Part shown: piece after piece, positions 33,913 to 41,986 of the stretch | Layout: every line of letters starts with the position of its first letter | Numbering within the stretch: the stretch's first letter is position 1 | NCBI GenBank assembly: GCA_964462985.1 | Contig: CAYXAA010000001.1 | Span: 62,001-126,000 of the forward strand | From: CAYXAA01 sp964462985 | GTDB taxonomy: Bacteria; Pseudomonadota; Alphaproteobacteria; Rhizobiales; Stappiaceae | Reading direction: 5' to 3' | DNA length: 64,000 nt | Program-made: the position numbers and the translations under genes | The notes under the pieces: generated by a model | The model's input: the letters and a program-made list of their open reading frames with translations, nothing else | Databases searched by the model: none | What the model was told of the DNA's origin: nothing

Positions 33913-34118
33913 GCTTTGATTACCTTCGGTTCGTGTCCAACGCGTTTTTGCCCCGCATTTAAGTCGTATTCCCGGTCGGTGGCAGGGGCAGAACCTTCCA
34001 GGATCTGCGTGACGAGGCCCGGATCACACCAGGCCTCGATCATCGACGCCAAGTCGAAGAGGTCGTCGCGGCACTGGTGCGCCGCGTGGTTGCTGGGAGA
34101 CAGTTCACCGCCCATCAT
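33897..34118 (-). CDS. small protein of unknown function in the haem operon (73 aa)
   Basis: The ORF starts at an ATG whose ATGA overlaps the DUF2325 stop and ends inside the start region of the haem monooxygenase, overlapping it by 16 bp. This tight packing is the main argument that it is translated. The 73 residues are soluble, with a predicted helical first half containing HAAHQCRDDLFDLASMIEAWCD (His and two Cys, split over residues 11-32), then a less structured basic tail. I do not recognise the family. A and T at third codon positions rise in the last third, so the tail may be less conserved. It could be a haem chaperone or regulator, or not functional. Confidence 0.55.
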   Translation of the reverse strand: MMGGELSPSNHAAHQCRDDLFDLASMIEAWCDPGLVTQILEGSAPATDREYDLNAGQKRVGHEPKVIKACISP

Positions 34119-35353
34119 TGCCGGATCGCATTTGCTCCGGCTCGATCGGTGCCGGAGGGCGCGGTGCGCGCCATCCGGCTCAGCGCGGAGCGGAATGTGG
34201 TCTGGCCCGTGGAGCGCAGCGGCACGAACGGCTTGTTGAGCCGTTGGCAGGCGCGCTTGGCGCGCAGGCAGGCGTCATGACTGACGCAATCGATCGGACA
34301 GAATACGCAATCGACCGAGGGCAGCAGGCTGTCGAGCCGCTGCGGCGCATCCTCGACCCCGCCATCGTGATGAATGAAGATTGCCTCGAACTCTTCGGCG
34401 ATGGTCCGCAACCGGTCGAGATGGCCGTGGCGTCCGCCGACGTAGAGCACCGCGCGGCCGGCGAGCGGGCGTTCGTCCGCATTCGATGATGCCGCTTCCA
34501 TCGATGGGGCCTCGTGGCCACCAGTCGGTCGAACGGGCGCCAGCCGTTTGCGGAGGTGCCTGACCTCCTCCTCGGCCTGTCGGGCGCGCACGCGGGCAGA
34601 CAGCAGCGCACGCTTGAGCTTTTCGGTTCGATCTTTCACACGGCGGGCGGCGGCCGGCGGCTCCGCCAGCGGCCGCGCCTCTTGCCGGCCCCGTAACCGG
34701 GCGATCTCCGCGCGCAACCCCTCGATCTCGCGGTCGCGTTCGGCGACGGCCTCCTTGAGGCCCGCCTCGACGCGCCGCGCACGCTCGTTGGCCTCGGTCA
34801 ACCGGTCGCGCAGTGCCGAGGCTTCCACGCTCTGGCGGCGGTGGGAGGCACCGGCGAGATGCGACAGCATGTGGACCTCGCCGAATATTGTCGCCCGCAC
34901 CTCTGCCGGCACATGGCCGTGGGTCATGAACGCCCAATAGGCACCGGCGATCTGGCCGCGGTCGCGCATTTCGGCCCACAGCGCCAGCAGCGCCTCGGTG
35001 CCGCGGGTCCGGGCGACGCGGCGCAAGGCGCCTTCGAAACGCTGGTCGAGCAGCTTCTGGAACGCCCTTGCGAAGGGGGTTTCGCGGGTCACCTCCTTCA
35101 CGAAATGGCCGTGGATGTCGTAATCGGCGACCGTGTCGGAGATGTTGATGCCGAGCTTTGCGGCGAGACGGCGCAGGTCCTCGACCGAGGCGCAGGTGCC
35201 GACGATCGAGCAGTGCACCGCATCTCGGCTCTGCCACAGTGCGATGCGGCGCCGCGGTGCGGCCCCCGTCTCGCCGTTGCAGCCGAAAGGATCGGCCGCG
35301 TCTGGTCGGTCGGGGAAAAATTCATCGGCGGAAAGACCGTCACGCGCACACAT
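34115..35353 (-). CDS. DUF2325 protein with central coiled coil, in haem operon
   Basis: The 412-residue protein starts 30 bp after hmuR on the same strand. Residues about 48-172 are a helical domain with a Cys pair (CSIVGTC) and a His-rich stretch (THGHVP, then EVHMLSHLAGASHR). Residues about 175-290 form a long charged coiled coil. Residues about 300-384 match DUF2325: AVLYVGGRHGHLDRLRTIAE, then a five-Cys stretch DCVFCPIDCVSHDACLRAKRAC and PFVPLRSTG. DUF2325 is a small Rossmann-like domain of unknown function. The Cys and His clusters suggest binding of a metal, iron-sulfur cluster or haem. Its place between the haem receptor and the haem-degrading enzyme suggests a role in haem handling or sensing; this is inference. 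Confidence 0.85.
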   Translation of the reverse strand: MCARDGLSADEFFPDRPDAADPFGCNGETGAAPRRRIALWQSRDAVHCSIVGTCASVEDLRRLAAKLGINISDTVADYDIHGHFVKEVTRETPFARAFQKLLDQRFEGALRRVARTRGTEALLALWAEMRDRGQIAGAYWAFMTHGHVPAEVRATIFGEVHMLSHLAGASHRRQSVEASALRDRLTEANERARRVEAGLKEAVAERDREIEGLRAEIARLRGRQEARPLAEPPAAARRVKDRTEKLKRALLSARVRARQAEEEVRHLRKRLAPVRPTGGHEAPSMEAASSNADERPLAGRAVLYVGGRHGHLDRLRTIAEEFEAIFIHHDGGVEDAPQRLDSLLPSVDCVFCPIDCVSHDACLRAKRACQRLNKPFVPLRSTGQTTFRSALSRMARTAPSGTDRAGANAIRQ

Positions 35354-35383
35354 TCCGTTTTGTCTCCCCTGCGGCGCTCGGCG

Positions 35384-37417
35384 CTAGCCGCCAAGCCGCG
35401 CCTTCATCGTGAACTTCACCGCCGTGCCGGGGCCTGCGTCGCTGTAGAGGTAGGGCGTGTAGTCCTGGTTGAAGAGGTTATCGACGGCGAGCCCGAAATA
35501 GAGGTTGTCGGTTGCCTGATAGGTGGCGAAGAGATTGACGAGATTGTAACTCTTGCTCGGCGTCACCCCGGCCGGGACTCGGTCCTGCGCCGCCACGGCC
35601 TCCCATTGCACGCCGAAGCTCGCCTTGTTCTCCAGCGCCCGGAAGCCGAGCGTGGTGACCAGCTTGTCGGCCGGGACAGAGGCCAGCGGCTCGCCATTGG
35701 TGCGGTCGTCGCCGCGCTGGTGCTGGCCGGCGACCGAGGCAAACACCCAGCCGGCGTCATACGCCGCCTCAAGCTCGACGCCCTCGATCCGGGCGCTGGC
35801 GATGTTCTGGTACTGGTAGAAGCAAGGGCCGAAGCAGGCCGGATTGAACGGGCCGACGCCGACGATGTCGATGAAGTCGTCGACGTCATTGCGGAACCAT
35901 GCCGCCTTCAGCCGTAGCCGGTCGTTGCCGGTGAAGATGGCGTCACGCTTGACGTTGAGGCCGATCTCGAAGGTTCGGGCGGTCTCGGGCTTCAAATCCG
36001 GATTCGGTAGGAAGGTGAAGGCCGGGAAGGGATGGATGCCGCCGATCAGCGTCTCGGTGACCGACGGAGCCCGGTAGCCCTCCGCGTAGGTCGAATAGAG
36101 CTGGAGACCGTGCAGGGACGTGGTCTCAAATGGCGAGATGCCCACGGTGATCTTCGGCGACAGATGGTTGCCTGACGCTTCCGTTCCACCGCCGGAGAGC
36201 TCGTAGCCGTCGTAGCGCAGCCCGCCGATCACCTCGAGCCAGGAACCGTAGGTGATGGTGTCCTGGATGAAGCCACCATAGGCGAGGCGCTGGCCCCCAG
36301 GGGTGTAAAGATCGCCGGTTCCGACCGGATCGTCGACATCGACCAGATCGCGGAAGCCATCGACGCCGACCGTGACCGCGTGGCGCAGCGGACCGGTATC
36401 AAGGCGGGACGTGTTGTAAATGTCGAAGCCCAGCGTGTTGATCAGGAAGTTGCGGGTCTGCCCGGCGTTCGCGCCCGTCAGATATTCCTGGTCAAGGTCT
36501 GTGTTGGTCCAGTAGAAGCCGGCCGACAGGTCGAACCAGTCGCTGTCAGGATCGTCGAACTCGTAGCGCAGCGCCAAGGTGTTGTCGCTGACTTTGTTGT
36601 CGTAGTTCGTGGTGGTCGGGTCGCCGGAGTCGTAACGATCGTTGTTGGTGACGAAGCTCGTCGTCAGCTTATGGCCGTCAGACGGCTCGAACTCGGCCTT
36701 GAGGAGAGCGCTCAGGATCTCGTTGGCGGAGTTGAAGATCTCGTTGCCGTCGCCGTCTTCGTAGTTCCAGTTCCTTCGATAGACGACGCTGCCCAGCGCG
36801 TTGAAGGTGTCGGAGAAACGCCGGGCCGCGGTTGCGCCAAGGGCAAAGCCGTTGTTGGTGCTGTAGCGCGCCATGGTCTCGGCGGCCCAGGCTTCATCGT
36901 CGTCGAGGAAGGTAGAGGCGCTCTTGGTCTCGAAGCTGACCACGCCGCCGATGGCCCCAGAGCCGTAGACATTGGCGACCGGGCCGCGGACGAGGGTGGT
37001 CTCGCTCATGAACTCGGGCTCGAAGTAGAAGGCGCCGCCGCCAAGGCTGTGTCCGGAGGCCTGAAAGTTCTGGCGGGCACCGTCGATGGTGACGGCGACG
37101 CGGCCGAAATCCTGCAGGCCGCGAATGTTGATGGCTGCGGCAGGCGAATCCGCCGCCTCCATGACGGCGATGCCCGGCACGGCACGCAGGAGATCGGAGA
37201 TGCGCTGCGGCTGCAACCGCTCCGTCTCCTCCGTGGTCACTACGCTGACACCGGCAAGTGCGTCGACCGCCGCTTCGTCAGTACGCGTCGAGCTGACCGT
37301 CACGGTATCCAAGGCAACGGCCCCACCGCTGTCCTGCGCCACCGCCGATACCGGCTCCAGTGTGCCGAGCGCAACACCGGCCAAAAACGCAGCCACCCGG
37401 CCCCTGTTTCCTCTCAT
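35384..37417 (-). CDS. hmuR: TonB-dependent haem/haemoprotein receptor HmuR
   Basis: The 677-residue outer-membrane receptor has a signal peptide ending near VSAVAQ, a TonB-box-like segment LDTVTVSSTR, a plug domain (LLRAVPGIAVME, NIRGLQDFGRVAVTIDGARQ, LVRGPVANVYGSGAIGGVVSF) and a 22-strand barrel. The haem-receptor motifs FRAP and NPNL appear as YRAPSVTE and NPDLKPE, with a His-containing loop between them. It ends in Gly rather than the usual aromatic residue (ARLGG), which is worth checking. The gene is divergent from hmuPTUV; a TGA-N9-TCA iron operator lies about 160 bp upstream. Confidence 0.94.
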   Translation of the reverse strand: MRGNRGRVAAFLAGVALGTLEPVSAVAQDSGGAVALDTVTVSSTRTDEAAVDALAGVSVVTTEETERLQPQRISDLLRAVPGIAVMEAADSPAAAINIRGLQDFGRVAVTIDGARQNFQASGHSLGGGAFYFEPEFMSETTLVRGPVANVYGSGAIGGVVSFETKSASTFLDDDEAWAAETMARYSTNNGFALGATAARRFSDTFNALGSVVYRRNWNYEDGDGNEIFNSANEILSALLKAEFEPSDGHKLTTSFVTNNDRYDSGDPTTTNYDNKVSDNTLALRYEFDDPDSDWFDLSAGFYWTNTDLDQEYLTGANAGQTRNFLINTLGFDIYNTSRLDTGPLRHAVTVGVDGFRDLVDVDDPVGTGDLYTPGGQRLAYGGFIQDTITYGSWLEVIGGLRYDGYELSGGGTEASGNHLSPKITVGISPFETTSLHGLQLYSTYAEGYRAPSVTETLIGGIHPFPAFTFLPNPDLKPETARTFEIGLNVKRDAIFTGNDRLRLKAAWFRNDVDDFIDIVGVGPFNPACFGPCFYQYQNIASARIEGVELEAAYDAGWVFASVAGQHQRGDDRTNGEPLASVPADKLVTTLGFRALENKASFGVQWEAVAAQDRVPAGVTPSKSYNLVNLFATYQATDNLYFGLAVDNLFNQDYTPYLYSDAGPGTAVKFTMKARLGG

Positions 37418-37577
37418 TCCCTGCCCTCAAATCCCTGTTGTTGGACAAGGCATGGCTTGCTGGGCCGCAGAGGGAGAGAGCGGTTTGGCTTGCTTGCGCT
37501 TGAAGTCGCCCGGCGCGGCGGCGGGAGGACACGAAATCCCGCCGGCGCCGAATGGGCATTGCCTTGGTAATTAAAGT

Positions 37578-37592
37578 TGAGGTAATGAGTCA
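37578..37592. promoter_or_regulatory. candidate RirA iron operator (IRO) upstream of hmuR
   Basis: TGA-GGTAATGAG-TCA matches the TGA-N9-TCA core of the RirA operator and is extended to TTGA/TCAA. On the minus strand it overlaps TTGACT (37593-37588), a plausible -35 for hmuR, so bound RirA would block the promoter. rirA itself is present in the window. Confidence 0.65.
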
Positions 37593-37601
37593 ACAATAAA
37601 G

Positions 37602-37618
37602 TTGCGAGCCATTCGCAA
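37602..37618. promoter_or_regulatory. perfect inverted repeat TTGCGA-N5-TCGCAA
   Basis: TTGCGA and TCGCAA flank GCCAT, giving a perfect 6-bp palindrome between the RirA-like site and the Irr-like site. It could be a third operator or a hairpin in the hmuP leader. No known regulator is assigned. Confidence 0.4.
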
Positions 37619-37619
37619 G

Positions 37620-37636
37620 TTTAGATCTGTTCCAAA
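37620..37636. promoter_or_regulatory. Irr iron-control-element (ICE)-like site upstream of hmuP
   Basis: TTTAGATCTGTTCCAAA matches the palindromic ICE pattern TTTAGAA-N3-TTCTAAA except at two positions. It ends 26 bases before the hmuP ATG. Irr is the rhizobial haem-responsive regulator of haem and iron genes; its gene is not in the window. The match is by eye and the consensus is recalled. Confidence 0.45.
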
Positions 37637-37662
37637 ATGCGACGAATGACGGAGCGAACACC

Positions 37663-37851
37663 ATGGCTGAAGCGCGACGCGATCTCGCCCGCAAGGCGAC
37701 TGTCGAAGACAAGCCGCCCAAGCCGCCGGCGCCGCTGACCCTTGAAAGCGCCGCGCTGTTCCAAGGCCTGCGCGAGGTACGTATCCGGCATCGCGACGAG
37801 GTCTACCGCCTGTCGATCACCCGGCTCGACAAGCTGATCCTGACCAAGTGA
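37663..37851 (+). CDS. hmuP: haem-uptake protein HmuP (HemP family)
   Basis: The 62-residue protein ends in the HemP/HmuP core, ALFQGLREVRIRHRDEVYRLSITRLDKLILTK, where the LF-G-REV-I-H--E-YRLR-T---KLILTK pattern is diagnostic. The N-terminal half is charged and Pro-rich. In Bradyrhizobium, HmuP is a co-activator needed with Irr for expression of the haem receptor; that activity is established for relatives, not shown here. The gene is divergent from hmuR and starts a four-gene run; its stop overlaps the GTG of hmuT. Confidence 0.9.
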   Translation: MAEARRDLARKATVEDKPPKPPAPLTLESAALFQGLREVRIRHRDEVYRLSITRLDKLILTK

Positions 37852-38780
37852 GGCATTTCATGTTGCAATCTGACCCGGCGCTGCGCAACTGGCGACGGTC
37901 TTGTGTCCGCGATGTCCTTTACGCCGCGCTGCTCACCGCATTCGCACTGCTTGCTCTCGTCCAGCCCACGGTCGCGGCGGATGCCCGCCGGATCGTCTCG
38001 ATCGGCGGTTCCGTAACGGAAATTGTCTATGCGCTCGGCGCCGCTCAGCGGCTGGCGGGCGTCGATTCGACCAGTCAATATCCCGAGGCCGCTCGGACCT
38101 TGCCCAATGTCGGTTACATGCGGGCGTTGTCGGCGGAGGGTGTGCTGTCGCTCGACCCGGACCTGATCCTGACGCTCGACGGCTCCGGCCCGCCGCCGGT
38201 CCTTGCGGTGCTCGAGGCCTCATCGGTGCCGGTCGTGACCATTCCGGACGACCCGAGCCCGGAAGGCATTCTCGCCAAGATCGCCGCGGTGGGTGAAGCG
38301 CTCGAACTTGAGGGCGAGGCGCAACGGCTCCAGGCCGATGTGAAGGCGGCGCTCGATGCCGCGCTCGCTGATGCGGCAGTTGCTTCGGCCGATGGACAGA
38401 AGAAGGTGCTGTTCGTGCTGTCGCCGGGCGATGGCAAGCCCGTCGTCGCCGGCCAGGACACGGCGGCAGACGCCATTATCCGCATGGCCGGCGGGGTCAA
38501 TGCCGTCACCGGCTTCACGGGCTACAAGCCGGTCAGCGCCGAAGCGCTGATCGAAGCCGCCCCGGACGCGATCCTGACCATGAACCGGCACGGCGACGAT
38601 TCCGCCGCCGCGATGCTCGCCCTGCCCGGCCTCGAGCTGACGCCGGCCGGTCGCACAAAGACCGTGGTCGCCATGGACGGGCTCACGCTGCTCGGCTTCG
38701 GGCCGCGGACGGCCGAGGCCGTGCGCGATCTGGCACAGGCTCTCGCAGGGCGCGCCCAAAACCGATCGGACACGGAATGA
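37848..38780 (+). CDS. hmuT: periplasmic haem-binding protein HmuT
   Basis: The start is a GTG at 37848 with a GTGA overlap to hmuP; an ATG at 37860 is possible. A signal peptide of about 45 residues ends near TVAAD. The rest is a type III (helical-backbone) binding protein: RIVSIGGSVTEIVYALGAAQRL and TLPNVGYMRALSAEGVLSLDPDLI. The haem-ligand Tyr of HmuT homologues plausibly corresponds to Tyr in VGYMRALS or the TGYKPVS segment. It carries haem from HmuR to the HmuUV importer. Confidence 0.93.
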   Translation: MRHFMLQSDPALRNWRRSCVRDVLYAALLTAFALLALVQPTVAADARRIVSIGGSVTEIVYALGAAQRLAGVDSTSQYPEAARTLPNVGYMRALSAEGVLSLDPDLILTLDGSGPPPVLAVLEASSVPVVTIPDDPSPEGILAKIAAVGEALELEGEAQRLQADVKAALDAALADAAVASADGQKKVLFVLSPGDGKPVVAGQDTAADAIIRMAGGVNAVTGFTGYKPVSAEALIEAAPDAILTMNRHGDDSAAAMLALPGLELTPAGRTKTVVAMDGLTLLGFGPRTAEAVRDLAQALAGRAQNRSDTE

Positions 38781-39856
38781 CGGATACGCCCTCCGAAGCG
38801 ACGACTGTGCCCGCGGGGGCGTGGAGTTTTGCGCTCACGCGCCGCGCGACCGTTGCCCTGTCGACGATCGCATTCGTGCTTGCCGTCATCCTGTCCTTGT
38901 CGACCGGGCCGGTCGAAGTCTCACTGCAGGCGCTTGGCCAGCTCATCGTCGGCGACGACAGCGTCCCCGCCCGCAACCGAATCGTGCTGATGGAGATCCG
39001 GCTGCCGCGCACGATCCTGGCCGCGCTGGTCGGCTCCTCGCTGGCCGTCGCGGGTGCGGTGATGCAGGGCCTGTTCCGCAACCCGCTCGCCGACCCGGGC
39101 ATCATCGGGGTTTCGTCCGGAGCGGCGCTCGCCGCGGTTGCCGTGATCGTTCTCGGAGGCAGTGTCGGGCTCGGCACCGCCGGCGTGCTCGGGCTGTGGG
39201 CCCTTCCGGTCGCCGCCTTCTTTGGCGGGCTTGCCACGACCGTCCTGCTCTACGGTATCGCGACGCGGCAAGGACGGACATCCGTTGCCACCATGCTGCT
39301 CGCTGGCATCGCGATCGCGGCGCTTGCCACCTCCATGATCGGACTCGCCATCTTTCATGCCACGGATCAGCAGCTCCGCGACTTCACGTTCTGGAGCATG
39401 GGCAGCCTATCCGGTGCAACCTGGTCGAAGATCATATCTATCCTGCCGTTCTGCACCATCCTGCTGGTCGGGCTGCCGCTGATCGCCCGCGGACTAAACG
39501 CGCTGCTGCTCGGGGAAGCCGAGGCGTTCCATCTCGGCTTCGACACGCAGCGGCTGAAGCGGGCCGCCATTCTGTTGTCCGCCGGCGCGACAGGGGCGGC
39601 GGTTTCCGTCGCCGGGATCATAGGCTTCGTCGGAATCATCGCACCGCATCTGGTGCGGCTCGTGCTCGGCCCCGATCACCGCATGCTGCTTCCGGTGAGC
39701 GCGCTGTCCGGCGCGATCCTCATCCTCGTTACCGACACGCTGAGCCGTACCATCGTCGCACCCGCCGAACTGCCGATCGGCATCCTGATGGGGGTGATCG
39801 GCGCGCCGGTTTTCCTGTCGATCCTGCTGCGCCGCCGCTCCGTTCTCGATCTTTGA
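38777..39856 (+). CDS. hmuU: haem ABC transporter permease HmuU
   Basis: The 359-residue FecCD-family permease has about ten membrane segments. Diagnostic segments are RLPRTILAALVGSSLAVAGAVMQGLFRNPLADPGIIGVSSGAAL near the N-terminus and GIIGFVGIIAPHLVRLVLGPDHRMLLPVSAL near the C-terminus. Its ATGA overlap with the hmuT stop and the 9-bp gap to hmuV indicate one operon. Confidence 0.94.
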   Translation: MTDTPSEATTVPAGAWSFALTRRATVALSTIAFVLAVILSLSTGPVEVSLQALGQLIVGDDSVPARNRIVLMEIRLPRTILAALVGSSLAVAGAVMQGLFRNPLADPGIIGVSSGAALAAVAVIVLGGSVGLGTAGVLGLWALPVAAFFGGLATTVLLYGIATRQGRTSVATMLLAGIAIAALATSMIGLAIFHATDQQLRDFTFWSMGSLSGATWSKIISILPFCTILLVGLPLIARGLNALLLGEAEAFHLGFDTQRLKRAAILLSAGATGAAVSVAGIIGFVGIIAPHLVRLVLGPDHRMLLPVSALSGAILILVTDTLSRTIVAPAELPIGILMGVIGAPVFLSILLRRRSVLDL

Positions 39857-39865
39857 GGTCTCCTA

Positions 39866-40627
39866 ATGCTCGTCGCTGAAGCCGTGAGCCTGCGGATCGG
39901 TCCGGTCGTCCTGCTTGACGGGGCGGATTTTGAAGCCGAACCGGGCCGCCTCACAGTTATCATCGGGCCGAACGGCGCGGGAAAATCGACGCTGCTGTCC
40001 TGTCTCACCGGCGAGCGCCGGCCGGATCGCGGCAGCGTGCGCCTCGACGGCCGCGACATCTGCAGCTTCACACCGGCGGCACTCGCCGCGCGCCGCGCGG
40101 TGCTGCCACAATCCTCGAACCTGAGTTTCCCCTTCACCGTTGGGGATGTGGTCGGCATCGGCCTCGACCGGCGGCTCGCCTCCGGCCCGCGGCCCGACGA
40201 CGACATTCTGCGCCTCGCGCTGCAACGCGTCGGCCTTGCCGGCTACGAACGCCGGCTCTACCAGACGCTGTCCGGTGGCGAACGCCAGCGCGCCCACTTC
40301 GCCCGCGTGCTCGCCCAGGTATGGGAGCCCGAGGTCGACGGGGCGCCACGCTATCTGATGCTCGACGAGCCGACGGCGAGCCTCGATCTCAAGCACCAGA
40401 TCGATATTCTCGACATCGCCCGTGACTATGCCCGGGCCGGTGGCGGCGTCATCGCAGTCCTGCACGATATTGATCTCGCTCAGGTCTTTGCCGATCGGAT
40501 CGTCGTGATGAAGGAGGGCCGTGTTGCCGCCGCGGGACCGGCCGCATCGGTGGTCACCGAAGCCCTGCTGAAGAGCGTCTACCAGCTCGACGACCGGATG
40601 ATCGCTCTGAAGAGACTGAGCGCGTGA
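39866..40627 (+). CDS. hmuV: haem ABC transporter ATP-binding protein HmuV
   Basis: The 253-residue ATPase has Walker A GPNGAGKST, Q-loop VLPQSSNLSFPFTV, the signature LSGGERQRAHFARVLAQV, Walker B LMLDEPTASLD and H-loop VLHDIDLA. The insertion WEPEVDGAPRY between signature and Walker B is typical of HmuV. It powers haem import with HmuU. It ends the hmuPTUV run and converges on zur. Confidence 0.94.
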   Translation: MLVAEAVSLRIGPVVLLDGADFEAEPGRLTVIIGPNGAGKSTLLSCLTGERRPDRGSVRLDGRDICSFTPAALAARRAVLPQSSNLSFPFTVGDVVGIGLDRRLASGPRPDDDILRLALQRVGLAGYERRLYQTLSGGERQRAHFARVLAQVWEPEVDGAPRYLMLDEPTASLDLKHQIDILDIARDYARAGGGVIAVLHDIDLAQVFADRIVVMKEGRVAAAGPAASVVTEALLKSVYQLDDRMIALKRLSA

Positions 40628-40772
40628 GCAATCGGCCGGATGCGGCGTCCTTCGACGGATCTCGATCCGAGCCGCGGAGAGCCTACCTGTACATGCCCTC
40701 ACGCAGGTTGATACCATATGAAGGACGATCTGGAGAACAGTGAGCAGTCCGGATTGACGGGCGAGGAGGCTG

Positions 40773-41171
40773 CTATGCCGCCGCGGCGCACGTCTGGCAA
40801 AGACCCCTGATCTCGAGCGTGGTCTTCATCGAACGGAAGCCATTGTCCCGGGCCCAGGCGCCGAGACGGCTCTCGACCACGGCGTCGTCAAATTCCGTCA
40901 CGCTGCCGCAGGTCTCGCAGATGGCGAAGGCCGCCATCCCCTTGTCGTGGCAGTCCGGATGCGCGCAGGCAACGAAGGCGTTGAGACTTTCCAACCGATG
41001 GATCAGGCCGTAGTCGATCAGCTTGTCCAGCGCGCGATAGACCTGCAGCGGCGCGCGGAAACCCTGGTCGCGCAGCTTGTCCAGAATAGAATAGGCGCTC
41101 ATCGGCCCGTCCGCCTTGGCGAGCGCATCGAGCACCAGCGACTGGTTCCGGGTGAGGACGGGCTGGGACAT
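40773..41171 (-). CDS. zur: zinc uptake regulator Zur (Fur family)
   Basis: The start is the ATG at 41171 (MSQPVLTRNQ), giving 132 residues. The N-terminal winged helix (SAYSILDKLRDQGFRAPLQVYRALDKLIDYGLIHRLES) is that of the Fur family. The zinc-binding elements include CAHPDCHDKG, the structural-site CETCG at about residue 85, and the C-terminal CQTC. The sequence LNAFVACAHPDCH with the preceding LESL is Zur-like rather than Fur or Irr. It is co-transcribed with znuCB and would repress them through the palindrome at 43056-43070. The gene overlaps the znuB stop by one base. Confidence 0.93.
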   Translation of the reverse strand: MSQPVLTRNQSLVLDALAKADGPMSAYSILDKLRDQGFRAPLQVYRALDKLIDYGLIHRLESLNAFVACAHPDCHDKGMAAFAICETCGSVTEFDDAVVESRLGAWARDNGFRSMKTTLEIRGLCQTCAAAA

Positions 41172-41986
41172 CAGGGTCTCCGGTCTGTTGCAGCCGGGAT
41201 CCGGCCGCGAAAGGGAACAAGGCTCAGGACGAAGATCACCAACGCGCCGACCACGATGGAGGGACCGGACGGGGTGTCGAAGGTCAGCGATCCCATGAGG
41301 CCGGCGATGACGGCGGCCGCTCCGAGCAACGAGGCGATCACCGCCATGCTCTCGGGCGTCGGCGCAAAGCGTCTGGCCGTGGCGGCGGGGATGATCAGCA
41401 GCGAGGTGATGAGGAGGATGCCGACGATCTTCATGGCAATGGCGATGACACCGGCCATCAGCAGCATGAAGACGATGCGGCTCTTTTCCGGCGACAGGCC
41501 CTCGGCCTCGGCGAGCTCGGCGTTCACCGTGGCCGCGAGCAGCGGCCGCCACAGGGCGACGAGGACGGCGAGTACGACGATGCCGCCGGCATAGACCATG
41601 GCAATGTCGACTCGCGATACGGCGAGAATGTCGCCGAACAAGAAGCCCATCAGATCGATCCGAACCCAGGACATGAACGCGACCATGACCAGACCGAGCG
41701 CCAGGGTCGAATGCGACAGGATGCCGAGCAGCGCATCGGTCGACAGTGTGCGCCACCGCTCGAGCAGGATCAGCGCGATCGAGGCGAGCGTTGCGACGGC
41801 GAAGACGCCGACCATCAGGTTGATTTCGAAGAACAGCGCGAGCGCCACGCCGAGCAGGGCCGAATGGGCCATGGTGTCGCCGAAATAGGCCATCCGGCGC
41901 CAAACGACGAAGCAGCCGAGCGGGCCGGTGACGACGGCAAGACCGACACCGGCGACCAGGGCGCGGGTGAAAAAGTCATCGAGCAT
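41171..41986 (-). CDS. znuB: zinc ABC transporter permease ZnuB
   Basis: The start is the ATG at 41986 (MLDDFFTRALVAG), giving 271 residues; the longer frame lies inside znuC. The ABC-3 family features are present: GPLGCFVVWRRMAYFGDTMAHSALLGVAL near the N-terminus and MKIVGILLITSLLIIPAATARRFA. About eight membrane segments form the zinc channel with ZnuC as the motor. It overlaps znuC by 11 bp and zur by one base. Confidence 0.94.
   Translation of the reverse strand: MLDDFFTRALVAGVGLAVVTGPLGCFVVWRRMAYFGDTMAHSALLGVALALFFEINLMVGVFAVATLASIALILLERWRTLSTDALLGILSHSTLALGLVMVAFMSWVRIDLMGFLFGDILAVSRVDIAMVYAGGIVVLAVLVALWRPLLAATVNAELAEAEGLSPEKSRIVFMLLMAGVIAIAMKIVGILLITSLLIIPAATARRFAPTPESMAVIASLLGAAAVIAGLMGSLTFDTPSGPSIVVGALVIFVLSLVPFRGRIPAATDRRP

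Noticed and set aside
37848..38780. Possible hmuS hidden between hmuP and hmuT
   Set aside because: The two genes overlap by 4 bp, so there is no room; no HmuS-like protein appears elsewhere in the window.
40655..40672. CGGAT-N4-ATCCG hairpin between hmuV and zur as a terminator
   Set aside because: The stem is only five pairs with no T run; too weak to call.
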